NCBI GenBank assembly: GCA_030180135.1
Contig: CM058233.1
Coordinates: 24,647,615 to 24,711,614 of the forward strand
DNA from: Orychophragmus violaceus
Taxonomy: Eukaryota; Streptophyta; Magnoliopsida; Brassicales; Brassicaceae
DNA length: 64,000 nucleotides
Reading direction: 5' to 3'
Below are positions 42,441 to 53,814 of the stretch, piece after piece (position 1 is the stretch's first letter; every line of letters starts with the position of its first letter). The notes under the pieces were generated by a model that did no database searches, was not told the origin of the DNA, and saw nothing but the letters and a program-made list of their open reading frames with translations. The position numbers were made by a program, and so were the translations under genes.

Positions 42441-44290
42441 ATTGTTGATAGACGCCTCGCCGTATAGTGCTCTATAAGTTTAGGGATATCCAAAAACTTT
42501 ATTCGGAGAACAAAATTGAGTTAGCTCGGAAAATCCGAGATTGTCGGTTTGGATGATCTGAGGCAGTCGGTTGAGAATTTCCGAGCTTTATCTCGGAACT
42601 TCCGAGATGACTAGTTTGGAATTTCTGAGCTTTTGTTTAGAATTTAGCCAGCTCGGAATTTCCGAGCTTCATCTCGGGATCTCCGAGCTGGGCCGCCTGA
42701 ATTTTCTGATATGCTTGGTCTATGTGAGAGCGAGCGATCGTATTGTCGTCGATCAGTTTTGGATAGTTTCACAAGGAGCATCCTTTTTGCGGATATGTGT
42801 TTGACTCAGATCAGCGTCCTCAGAAACGCCTTATCGGGTTTTGATACCGAGTTGAGGAGTAGCAAGACGTACTCCTCTCGCGGATTCTGCAATGATTATA
42901 CCAGTGTGATCGGAAGCGTCTTAGTGGGTTTCAAAATTTAGTCTGAAGATTAGCGAGACGTACTCTTCTTGCGAACTTGTAATGATCTAGAACAGTATGC
43001 TCGGAAGGGTCTTACTGGGTTTAGGAGCTTTACTTTTGACTTCAGTACTAGTGCGGAGGTTTCCCGGCTTACATTCCCATAGTCGGTTGTATGCTAAATA
43101 CTGACATTGTTTAGACCAGCGTGTTGCGTTTACTGGGTTTAGAGATTAAGTCCGAATTTTAGTGAGATGTACTCTTCTTGTGGACTTGTAACGATTTAGA
43201 CCAGTTGCTCGGAAGCATTTTACTGGGTTTAAGAGTTTTACAGTTGACTTCGGTAGCAGTGCGGGAGTTTCTCGTCTTACATTCCTGTGTCGGTTGTGTA
43301 CTCAATAATAACGTTGTCAAGACCAGCGTGTTGTGTTTTACTGGGTTTGGATTTTCGATTCCGTTTTTCTGTGAAGCTTTCGCCTCGCATCTTCCGTTTA
43401 TCGAAAATTAGCTGGTACCCGCAGGACCCACCTTTCAAAGATACCGAACCAAGATATACTTGGTTAAACCGTCATTTTACCAGTGTGCTGAGTAGCGTTA
43501 TACTGGATTTCTGGGGTCTAATATCGTCTCTAGTACTGGTGCGGCGGATTTGAGACCTATCGACTTCCCGATTTCCGGGTCTTACTATCGACTCTCGACT
43601 TATGTTCCCTTCGCCGATAATAAACATACCTTGGCGGTATTTACAATTTATATAGCGTGCTTTTATCCGTTTGTTGGATGTATAGAGCCTCAATCCGTAT
43701 ATGACGTGTTGGCTAATATCCGTAAAGGATGTATGTGTTTGTCTGCTGCGGCCGTTAATAGACAAGATAGACAATTCCTAACAATCATGCATGCGACGTG
43801 ATAGTAAACGAATTCCAAATTAAGAAGTTTATATCTTAGTTTCTATCTAAGAGAAAATATATTAAATAATAGCGAGAATGAGTTTATTTTCGTTACCGGA
43901 TGAGTCCACGCGTTTGGTTGGGGAGTTGAACTTTTGCGTATGTGATTTGCTTGTAGCTACGATTCGTAGTCCGGAGTTGTTTGAGTGAATTGGCCATATG
44001 ATCTGAGTGTTGTGAGAGTTTTCTGAATACGTTTTGAAGATAGTCGGACAGGTTCAGTTTTTCTTCGAGAGGAGCGTCCTGCTCGGACATCCGGGCTGAT
44101 TTGCTCGGAATTTTCGAGCTATTCTGCTCGGATTTCCTAGCTGTTCTGCTAGGATTTCGAGCTGATTTGCTCGGGAATTCTGAGCTGACTTGGATGTTCA
44201 TAGCTGACTTGTTTGGAAGTTTGGAATTTCCTAGCTGACTTTGCTCGGAAGTTCTGAATTGACTTGTTTGAATAACTCCGACGTTCCCAG
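42440..44290 (-). repeat. Displaced Tat spacer
   Basis: Read on the minus strand, it matches Tat-1 from about 9355 to 11190 in order, including the ACTGGGTTT units and the GCTCGGAA/TTCCGAGC motifs. It lies beyond the 3' LTR of Tat-2 in the same orientation, where spacer is not expected. The equivalent segment is missing from Tat-2 between pol and the antisense gene. Confidence 0.75.
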
Positions 44291-44925
44291 CAGTAATCTG
44301 CGATTGATGAGCTAGATGAAACCCCGTTTTCAGTGGTGTTACAAAGATGGCACGAGAGAGTGTACTTATCAGCTTCCATCATGAGCATTAACTTTGCCTA
44401 CGGCTTTACAACCCATACCCAGACATTGAGTTGTGCTAATTCAGACTAAACTAATATAACGAACCCAATCTGAATTTTGTGATGAAAAACTTATTTTTAT
44501 ATATTATCTTTCGGAAAGTACAAGGTTACAAAAAGCTTATTTATACATTAGCCACGGCCTAACGACCAAACGATAATATACATAAGTTTTACATACCTTT
44601 TTACAACGGCCAACAAACTTACTCTGGTGTCCTAACGTTCCGCTCCACACTCCTGCACGCTCATGTACTGATTACCTGCAAAACAAATGAGTCATGAATA
44701 TCTAGCAATACTCAGTGAATCCCGGAATCTACACAAACATTAGTTCTCATCACGCCCCAAAGACAGAGAATAGTAAATACATCATACGCAGAAGCGGAAG
44801 AAAAAAATAGGATCATAACCCGAGCATCACCCCCCGAATCCACGGGATCGCATTGTCACATGATGCTAGGCCATGGGAGCGACCCAAGTAACCATCCGAT
44901 CCTTTTCGGAATCCACGGAGGATAA
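44291..44925. other. Unassigned segment inside Tat-derived DNA
   Basis: The sequence is bounded on both sides by Tat homology (spacer at left, LTR at right). It has no coding frame. On the minus strand it contains a TTTTGCAGGTAATCAGTACA stretch and AT-rich runs, and it looks like part of another LTR. I cannot assign it. Confidence 0.4.
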
Positions 44926-45705
44926 AACGGATTGCTGCTAGGTGCGCATCCGTAGAATGAGATATCGGCAAATGTTTGATCATACGCTATTCGTTCGGAA
45001 AGTTTGGAAAAGCAAATCTAGCTCAGAAGTCTCCAAAAGATGCATTCAGCTCGGAACTTCCGAAGAAGTGAATCATGCTCGGAAAATGAGAATGGAAATG
45101 TTCGGATCTGAGCATGTTTACCTCGGAATGTCCGAGCTAGTTGGTTTAGCTTGGAAATTCCGAGCTGGTTCAGCATAGAAATCCGAGCTGGTTTAGCTTG
45201 GATCCGGGCTGGTTCAGCTTAGAAATTACGTGCTGGTTTAGCTCGGAAATTCCGATCTGGTTTAGCTCGTTTCCGAGCTGATTCAGCTCAGAAATTTCGA
45301 GCTGGTTTAGCTCGGATCCGAGATGGTATCGGCAAATGTTTGATCATACGCTATTCGAAAGTTTGGAAAAGCAAATCTAGCTCAGAAGTCTCCAAAAGAT
45401 GCATTCATCTCGTTCAGCTCGGATGAGAATTGTTCGTCTGATGTTTACCTCGGAATATCCGTAGTTCCTGTCGAAAGACGTGTTTGTCTTATAGATCCGT
45501 TTCGTATGAAATGTTGTCCGTTTTGCATGAAATGTTGTCCGTCGAACCTTTTTGTATAAAAGGTTATTCATACGAAGTCATCGACACTTCGTATAACTTG
45601 TCATTTGTACGAAGTTCTGTTTATCCGAAATTGACTTTGTCCATTTCTGACCATCCGATCTTGTTTTCGGCTATTGTTTTCGTCGAGGGGTTTTTGACCC
45701 CAACA
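44926..45705 (-). repeat. Partial 3' LTR of Tat-2
   Basis: On the minus strand it starts TGTTGGGGTC at 45705, matches Tat-1 12918 onward, and includes two copies of the 21-bp ATTTCATACGAA-type unit (45500-45540). A segment ending in AGCGTATGATCAAACATTTG occurs twice (about 44970 and 45340), showing an internal duplication. The LTR end and its promoter are missing. Confidence 0.75.
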
Positions 45706-45921
45706 ATTAGCCCCCCAGCTCGTCAGATTCGTGTGCGATGATGGCGAGCTTATTTTATATTTGAGGCGAAAAAATCGTCCGAAATTCCTAGTTCGGCCAC
45801 TCGGAGTCGATTCATTATGCATAGTTCGGCCAATCTCGAGATCATGCTTGATCGAAAATGTGATTACGTTCTGAGAAACCACGCGAAATTATGATCCTAC
45901 CCCCACTCCTTTGAAGAAATC

Positions 45922-45929
45922 TATAAATA
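45922..45929 (+). promoter_or_regulatory. TATA box of the Tat-2 antisense gene
   Basis: TATAAATA lies 168 bp upstream of the ATG at 46097. Position and flanks match the Tat-1 copy. Confidence 0.6.
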
Positions 45930-46096
45930 TTCTTCATTCTTCATTCATTTATTCATTCACCTCATTCTCTCAAGATTTTGGGTAAGTTTCCATCTCTAGT
46001 TTCTCCCTTGAACGTCCTTGAACATTTTTTTTGAATACTTTCCGGCCTATATTTTACTGACATCTATTTTTCAGAAGGATCGCAACAGCTAGGACG

Positions 46097-46705
46097 ATGT
46101 TATTCCAGAGCAAGCCTCTTACGTTTTCCGAGCGTGAACTCGCGAAAGCTAGGAGGAAAACGGCGGCGGAAGAAAAGTGGCGAAAAATTTAAGAGAGGGC
46201 GTCAGAGGTAGTTGGAGACGGCCGAGATGCCGTGCATGATGCATAACTTAACCAAGATGTTCCTATGGCTTCAGGTGGATTGGAAACTGGCCGAAGCTCT
46301 AGCGCTCGCTGCATATCTATGGGACCTATTTTGGGTTTGGAGTCTCCGAATATTCCGCCTGAGAATAGAAAGAAAAGGATCAGGAGGGCTTGTGAGGTTA
46401 AAGTTCCTCGAACCATCCCAAAATCTGTCTCAAGCGGTCCGAGGTCCAAAAGTCCTATTTAAGACAACGTCTCAAAAGTTGCGAAATTCTGTTCGGGGTA
46501 TGGCATGTAGGCGACGTTCCGGTTCAGTACGAGGACATGTCCTGCGGCGTTTTGCTTACTCACGCGGGCCAAGATTTCTTAAAGGTAGAAATCTTCCCTC
46601 TTTGATTTAAATGGCCGTTTTCTGATTCATATACATTTTTGCCTCAATTGTGGGCGTCGGTGAACAGGCAGGCTGCTGAGTCCGAGAAAGAAATCCGTGG
46701 AGCTC
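46097..46705 (+). pseudogene. Decayed Tat-2 antisense gene
   Basis: The ATG at 46097 opens MLFQSKPLTFSERELAKARR, the homologue of the Tat-1 antisense protein, but meets TAA at 46190-46192. Downstream, in other frames, the matching MASGGLETGRSSSARCISMG and PENRKKRIRRACEVKVPRT stretches remain. The leader intron (45982-46074) is intact. The coding intron has lost its acceptor (CAG to CAA at 46645-46647). Exon 2 is cut after about 50 bp near 46705 and joined to pol-proximal spacer. The gene is dead in this copy. Confidence 0.75.
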
Positions 46706-46931
46706 ACTTGTTTGAACTTTCCGAGTAACCTTGTCCGTCAAGGTTTCGAGTTCGAGAAAAGTTTTAAAAATTTCCGAATTCCGATGCGGAAGTATAAATA
46801 TATATGGATCCACCCGCCCCCCCCCCCTTTGAGAGGGGGGGGGACAACTGAACCGATCAAAAGACCGGCTGCCTACTTACCCCTTTTGGGGATCAAGCCG
46901 TCCCGTAGTTCAAAAGTTCAGAAGTCTTAGT
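46706..46931 (-). other. Shortened Tat-2 spacer with a C-run/G-run hairpin
   Basis: It matches Tat-1 8805-9030. It contains 11 C (46817-46827), a 7-base loop, and 9 G (46835-46843), which can pair. Confidence 0.7.
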
Positions 46932-47147
46932 TTAATGATAGTATTTCTTTATATGCATCACATTCCATCTCTTGGGAACATTGATGTCGTCCATGTTGGT
47001 TAACTCATACGCCCCTGGTCGGACAACTCTCGTGATTTTATAAGGTCCTTCCCAGTTGGCCCCCAGTTTGCTTGCATTTCGTTCGACAGTGTTTTAAAAT
47101 ACCTTCCGCAGGACCAAGTCTCCTTTGCGGAATCTCCTACTGCGGAT
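46932..47147 (-). pseudogene. Tat-2 pol C-terminus (integrase tail)
   Basis: On the minus strand the sequence reads RFRKGDLVLRK, then the GPYKITRVV motif region, and ends VPKRWNVMHIKKYYH before the TAA at 46934-46932. The Copia-C insertion separates it from the rest of pol. The duplication CGGAT (47143-47147) marks the break. Confidence 0.75.
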
Positions 47148-47817
47148 TGAAGGATCTTTGGAGTTAATCCTGATTCAATTCATCAGATTACTTGATCCTA
47201 AACATGCCAGATCTAGGTTCTCTTGAATAGAAACATAAGTAGATCTCACCTTTTACCTGTTTTGCAGCGGAAAGAGAGAACAGGTCAGAGATCAGAGAGC
47301 CACCGAGTGATAACTCCTCCAGAGGTTCACACACGCACACCAAGCAGGAAGAAGGCTGCTAGACCGAGCTGTGGGAGGTCGCAGGGAGAGAGAGTCGCGG
47401 CTAGGGCATCTCTTCGACCTGAACTCGTCATAACTTTATATAAACTCGTTCAGTTCGTTTTGGGCCATTTGGCCCGAATGCCAATTAACTCTGAGGCGTT
47501 CGCGCATTGCATCGATCGTTGCACCTTATGCATCGATCGATGCACAATGGCTAAACCCTCTTATTCTCTCTAAGTATAGTAAATGCCTAGCACTTTTACC
47601 ATACTCCTGCTAAACCGTTCCTACACGATTTCCTGTTAGCTTAGGCGTGTGACCCATATGGGATCATATAATAAAGGCAATAAGTCCAAGACTTATAGAT
47701 CATGAGCGGACTCTAGCAAGCCATCATGACCCCCAGTATTATATGACTTATGTCTGATCTTTGACATACTCTTACTTTCTAGAGACAGTACCGAGATTAC
47801 TGGACACAATTCCAACA
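47148..47817 (-). repeat. Copia-C 3' LTR (left copy)
   Basis: Plus-strand ends are TGAAGGATC and TTCCAACA. A TCGATCGATGCA motif lies at 47510-47545. It is next to the polypurine tract at 47818-47832. Confidence 0.93.
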
Positions 47818-47832
47818 ATCTCCCACTTGTAC
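47818..47832 (-). other. Polypurine tract of Copia-C
   Basis: On the minus strand ACAAGTGGGAGAT abuts the 3' LTR. Confidence 0.85.
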
Positions 47833-48660
47833 TGGAATCTCTGTATTCATAATCCTTTTGTCACAATATCTCGATTAGTCATAAGGCAAGATTAGTGTCA
47901 TCCTTATAAAGCCTAATCTTGTTCATCGGACTCTGATTTGATACTGTCAATCCAAACGACTCGGGACAGTCCGTTTGAGCATGGCCATGCATTTTCCAGT
48001 ATTCAAATCTCCGATTGGCCTAGAGATATTCACTCCATTTATATTGGAGGGACAAATCCCGTCTTGTTCCATCACTGTAAACTACTCATTTCACAATGTA
48101 CCCAAACAAGGTCCTTATAACTATCGCAGAACGATAGCGTTAGACAATGATCAAAGTACATCAGTCCATGTGCAGTCACATGCATGCGAACTCAGGTCTA
48201 AGGACTATACTCTATAGTCGTAGTGAGAATCTCTTATGACACAGATATAAATATCCTAAAGAGTTCTCATAAGCGGGTCTTGTCCGGTCGTATGTTCCCC
48301 AACATACACCTATGTACTGACTTTGATGCCGCGCATCTATGACACACTGAGACTTTGTCATAAGTCACGTACCAATCCAGTCTCACACGGTTGTTGGTGT
48401 TCCAATTTCAACAACCTTCGACTAGGGACAGGATGATATAAGCCATCTATCAAATATAGGGTCTCATGATCAAGCTAAATGACTTCGATGACTCAAGATC
48501 AAGTCATTTACTTCGATGACCTATAAAATGGTTCATATCACTTTGGAACGATTATTTCATCACAGTTAAAATAATCTTGAAATAATAATTTCATTAAACA
48601 TCTTAAATGTTATTTCAAGAACATATCTAATAACTAAATAAAGCCCTTTACTAACTCCCA
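47833..48660 (-). other. Conserved 3' non-coding region of Copia-C
   Basis: It is closely similar over its length to 58460-59290 in Copia-B, although the adjacent pol is degraded. An 80-codon plus-strand frame (47975-48217) is shared with Copia-B (58602-58844). Confidence 0.65.
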
Positions 48661-51190
48661 CTGAAATTAAGACTACATCTTAACTTCACTTATCCTACAG
48701 CTACAGTCCGTGACTCGTGCTTAGGGCTAAGGAGTGGCTTCGTTAATAGATTAGCAACGTTCTCATTTGTTGAAACTTGCTGATCTACTTAACATCTCTG
48801 TCATTTATCTTAAGGTGTTTGGACCTCTGATGTGCAGCTAGTCTCATCTATGCTGGGAATCACATCAAGTTCATTGACGAACTCTTCTTTCCAAACAACC
48901 TCTTTCGCCGCTTTCCAAGCTGCGAAATGTTCAGTTTAAGTCATGGAGTCAGCAACAGTGCCTTGCACCGCCAGACAGACACAAGATATAACCGGACTGT
49001 GACCGGAAATCATCTTTGTCTGTTGGAAACTTGCCTTTCAGGCTCTGCTGACTTGTAGCACATCACTTTCTCCGTAAATCAAGAACTTATCCTTAGTATT
49101 CCTCAAATACTTTAGGACATACTTTAGGAAACTTGATTCTTTGCTGGATTTGACTGGTCTTTACTTGTCTTGCTTAACATTAAAGCAACATCAAACAAGT
49201 ACGTTTCATGGCATACATGATAGATCCAATTACCGAAGCATATGGAATCCTATCCATGCATTTAAGCTCAGCAGTTATCGTAGGATACTGTATCTTGCTT
49301 AACGTAATGCCATGTGACATTGGCATAAAACCCTTCTTGGATTGCTCAAAATGTGTAGGACTTTGTCAATTTAAGAATCCTGACTTTGTCCTACCAGCTC
49401 TTTTGGATCTCTATCTTTAGATCCAAAATCCAAGAACTACGTGGCTTTACCCATGTCAATCATTAAACCAACTCCCAAGCTAGTCCTTTACCGACTACAG
49501 CGTTGGGACGTTATATCCGAGAATCAGTATGTCATCGACATACACTTTGAGAAATGCAATATCGCTCCCACTAATCTATTAGTAAACACACAGTTCCGCT
49601 TCGTTCCTGTTCAAGTCAAAACCTTGACTACTTCAACAGAACGAAGATTCCAATTCCGATATGTTTGCTTCCATCCATGAATGGATCGATGAAGCCAACT
49701 TACACAAAATGTAATTCTTCGGAGTCTGGGCTCACTTTTGCTTCCTAGGATTTCGCAGATTCGTCGCTTTCAATGATCATCAGATCATGCGAACATTCAA
49801 TGATCATCAGGCTGAACTAATGACGAGAATTCACTCTCGGATTAGTGACTGATTCTTTCATATCTGCGAACTTCAGGCTCCACAGGTGTAGATTCTACAG
49901 AAATCTGTAAATCCTTCCGCTGCTCTCCCTCAATAGGTTAAGCAGCCTCCTGTATTTCTCGAATTTCTTCGAGTTGTACTTTTACTCCCACTGTTCTTCT
50001 TGGAAAGTAACTTCCCTTCTTAGAAAACAGAATGGTCGTAAAATGCTTTTTACTCCCACTGTTCTTCTTGGAAAGTAATTTCTCTTCTTAGAAAACAGAA
50101 TGGTCATAAAAGTACCGAGCCTTGGTTTCCCTAAGAAAACTTCGAGTTATGCTTTTACTCCCACTGTTCTTCTTGGAAAATAACTTCCCTTCTTAGAAAA
50201 CAGATTGGACGTAAAAGTAACAAGCCTTAGTTTCTCTAGGACAACCAGCGAAGTAGCACAACTACAAATACTTAGTAAAGACAAATTTGGATCGATTCCA
50301 ATCCACATTGACGTGGTGTCTTTCACCCGATATTTGTGGAACTATTTCAGCGTAAACTTAGATATTTTAGAGCGTTATTCTTAAATAATATCATGGAAGA
50401 TTCGTGTGACTCATCTTTAATCATTTCTAATAAGATCTGATTCTTTCTCACAGAAACACCTTCAGGTTTTCAGGAGAAATGAGCTGTGAAACGATTTCAC
50501 ACTCATTAAGATGATCACACAATCAATGACTTAAGTATTCTCACTCGTGATTTAATCCAGAGTCTTAATACTTTTGTCATTCAGATCCTATACTTCATTC
50601 TGGAACTCTTTTGACCATGTCAAAGAATTCCGACTTGTGTCTCATCAAATGAACACAGTAACACTCACTGAAGTAATCAGTAGAGACAATGAAGTACAGG
50701 AGATTTTTCTCTGGCATTACTGCTCATTGGGCCACATACATGAGTATGTTCCAGGTCCAATAAGCCTTTGGGCTTTTCTCTAGCTCGGCTAAGATAGGCC
50801 CTTTACCTTTTGGTCTAGTAAACAGAATTCAAGTCTCATAAGATATTTTATCAAATGAGCCCAACAGTCCATGACTATGGGATTTCTGAATCCGACTTAC
50901 TCTATGTGACCAAGACTTTATGCCAAGAAAAATCAGGTTTAATTCATCAGATTTAAACCAATTCGGTATTTATGTTACATTTAGGCACTTTTGGTTTAAG
51001 ATATAAAACCCATTCCATGAATAGGGTGCTACAATTAATATTTCATTAAGATCAAAAGAACAAAACTTGTCTTTTATCAAAATGAAAAACATTCAAATTC
51101 TTACAAGAAAATGAAAGACAACTCTGCTTAAAACAGGTACATTGTAGCAATTATTTAATACAAAACCAAGCCTAAAAGGGATCTATAAGT
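48661..51190 (-). pseudogene. Copia-C pol remnants
   Basis: Short stretches match Copia-B pol on the minus strand: the RNase H end (48690-48790 aligns with 59330-59400), RNase H and RT pieces (48880-49690), and the integrase start (50680-50770). Between 49980 and 50230 a block with TTTTACTCCCACTGTTCTTC occurs three times. No frame longer than about 80 codons remains and no catalytic motif can be read in full. Confidence 0.7.
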
Positions 51191-51197
51191 GAAAACC

Positions 51198-52217
51198 CTA
51201 CGGCTGAGGCAGCATCCCAAGCTCCTTCCAGACATGTAGTTTCACTTGCCCTTCCTTCAACGTTCTACTGTTGCTTAGGCTCTGCATATTATCACAAATA
51301 TCAGTGCCACAACCAGTATCCAATACCTTTAAGGTAGAACTTGAAGTAATAACATGAATACCTGAGGAAGTAGTCGCATACATCGGCTTTAACTCCTCAT
51401 TATCTTCCATGAATTTAATGCAATCTCTCTTCCAATGCCCTGTCTCCTTACAGTAGCAGCACTTACCAACGTAAGAGGTATCTGACTCGGGCTCAGAAGA
51501 CACACGCTTGCCATGATTCAAAATCTGGACAACTTTGTCTTCACCCTTGTCAGCATTAGGTTGAGTAAACCTACCCTTCTCATTCATGAGATTGTACAGG
51601 GTACTCTTCACGTTTGGCTCAACTGTCTTGAGCATATCATGCAGTTCAGTCAGCGTCTTCGTTAAGCCTTTCTTGATATAGTTCTTTCTGAACTTATCAT
51701 AGCTTGACGGCAGTGACTGCAGAATGATTTCAGTTGCCATCTCTTGGCTAACTGGATAATCCAGTTTCCTCAGGTTATCAATGTAACCCATCATTTTACT
51801 GACATGAGGACTTACTGGATGATCATTTGGTAGCTTGCAGCTAGTGAGAGATTTAACCAACTGGTATCTCTCCACTCTTATCTGCTCCTGAAATTTTAAT
51901 TTCAGGCTGCTGATCATCTCTATTGGCGACTCCATGTTCTCATATTGCTTCCGCAAGTCTGAGTCCATGGTAGCCAATATCAGACCACGCACATCTACCG
52001 CATCATTATAATGCTTATTCCAAGCATCATATACTGCATGAGAAGCATTGGACCCGATTCTCACGGGGAGAGCTCTCTCAAGAACATAGTCCTTTCTCTC
52101 CTGTCTGAGGACTAGCCTCAGGTTCCGCGACCAAGTCAAGAAATTTGATCCGTTCAGCTTGTCCATCCCAAGGATAGACCGGATCGAGAAAGTGTTTTGA
52201 TTGTTTGTGCTAGTCAT
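51198..52217 (-). CDS. Copia-C gag (open frame)
   Basis: The 339-residue frame begins MTSTNNQNTFSIRSILGMDK, followed by LNGSNFLTWSRNLRLVLRQE, the family Gag start. The capsid region runs to TLTELHDMLKTVEPNVKS. The zinc knuckle is CCYCKETGHWKRDC at about residues 251-264. A protease beginning, VLDTGCGTDICDNMQSLSNS, is present, with T-D where the siblings have A-H. The frame ends soon after in KLHVWKELGMLPQP, sequence unlike the siblings, so the rest of pol is disconnected. An intact Gag would still be useful to a non-autonomous element. The ATG follows TTTCAG, as in Copia-A and Copia-B. Confidence 0.8.
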   Translation of the reverse strand: MTSTNNQNTFSIRSILGMDKLNGSNFLTWSRNLRLVLRQERKDYVLERALPVRIGSNASHAVYDAWNKHYNDAVDVRGLILATMDSDLRKQYENMESPIEMISSLKLKFQEQIRVERYQLVKSLTSCKLPNDHPVSPHVSKMMGYIDNLRKLDYPVSQEMATEIILQSLPSSYDKFRKNYIKKGLTKTLTELHDMLKTVEPNVKSTLYNLMNEKGRFTQPNADKGEDKVVQILNHGKRVSSEPESDTSYVGKCCYCKETGHWKRDCIKFMEDNEELKPMYATTSSGIHVITSSSTLKVLDTGCGTDICDNMQSLSNSRTLKEGQVKLHVWKELGMLPQP

Positions 52218-53801
52218 AACTGAAATTCAAGATAAAAGGATTTTAGTTAATATGTTCAATATGATTAATCTCGTATTAAAATTAATTTGATTAATCACGC
52301 ATTATATTCAATAACATAAGTTACCCTCAATAGAATATAATGATTCCAAGATCCACATATAACTAAGATTAAAGTGGGCCACTGGCCGTCACCCAACCTT
52401 AGCTTATATCGGTAAGCCCTGTATCAGCTAATTATATCCGTGATATAACTCTTGGTTGTGAATCTGGGCCCGAGGCCCAATCCACTCTGATGTCTCAAGG
52501 CCCGGGACTCCCGATGGCCTAGTCAAGAAAACCAGACTATACAGTCATATAATCATTAATGTCTGGGACTCCCAATGACATTTATGAATCACAAACCGTC
52601 TTACCCACGCAAAAGCAGACATCCTCACACTGTAAGGCCATGAATACAATTGAATGGGCTTTGACAGCTGACATAGAATGGACAAGACATCCAACGCTTG
52701 ATATTATATGAGGTTCGTAGGTTTATTAAAATTTCATTCCCAAAATAGAAGATTACTATTTCGGGAAACTTTCTATTTTAGGAAACCTACTATTTTAGGA
52801 AACTTTCTAATAATGGAAACTTTCTAACTTTATAAATTTCTTAAAATCCAAAACCCGCAAATCCAGAAACTTCTATTTTAAGAAACTTTCTAATTTCAAA
52901 ATTTCGGAAACTTTAATTTAAAATCGACTTTATAACTTTATAAAATAAATTTTAAATTGATCTGAAGAAAGACTCAAATAATTGGCCCAATTGTTTTAAC
53001 TTCTTGGCCCGAGGCCCAAGAATTGGTCCATGTCCAAGACATGACCCAATTGTCCAATTAAATGACATAACCGGTCTGGTTCATTAAAATTGGTCTAACC
53101 AAAATTAATTACTACGACGACCACAATTGTCAACCGGTTATTTACTAAACCGGATTTTCTCAATTTATTTGGTCCAACCAAATCAAATTAGAAAATCCTG
53201 GTTTAGGCACTAAATCCAATAATTATTTCGACATTGGATTTCTTATCCCGGTTTAACCAGACTTAATAAAATTATTAAATCTGTTTATTAAACCGAGACG
53301 TTTAATTTTAATTAAATTAAACCGAGTCTAAACCCTAACCGCATCGATCGATGCTCTCAGCATCGATCCTGCAACGATCGTTCATCGATCCTGCATCGAT
53401 CGATGCTCTCACGCGTGCACGAACGGTTATCAGGTTTGGCCGATAGATTCTCGCGAGATCCATGCGATCGTTTGAACGATCCATGCGATCGCGGTCAATC
53501 TCTCGCGACTGCAACGATCGATCCTTGCATTGCATCGATCGATGCAATGCGATCTCTCGTGGTTGCATCGACCGATCATGCGATCGCATCGATCGATGCA
53601 TCGCGATCACAGCCGATACTTCTTTATGAAAATCGCATTCTTCCAAATCAATATAGCTTGGATTATTGCGATTTCAAATGTGTTTAGGTTTCAATTCCTT
53701 GTTGCTTAAGTGATTTATCTCATCAGTAGTTGATTCAAAACACTTCTTAAACAAGGAAACAATTCTAAACTGAATCTAAACAAGAAAAACCAGAACCAAT
53801 A
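52218..53801 (-). other. 5' leader of Copia-C
   Basis: This is a 1.6 kb non-coding leader with AT-rich GGAAACTTTCTA repeats (52730-52920). A dense cluster of GCATCGATCGATGC palindromes lies at 53341-53610, 200-470 bp downstream of the LTR. The position matches the cluster in Copia-A. Confidence 0.65.
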
Positions 53802-53813
53802 GCTCTGATACCA
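53802..53813 (-). other. Primer binding site (tRNA-iMet) of Copia-C
   Basis: TGGTATCAGAGC on the minus strand, one base from the LTR. Confidence 0.9.
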
Positions 53814-53814
53814 C

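Noticed and set aside
47223..47573. 116-codon frame repeated identically at 53890-54240
   Set aside because: It lies wholly inside the two Copia-C LTRs. Identity reflects LTR identity, and the frame crosses promoter and leader sequence with no domain.
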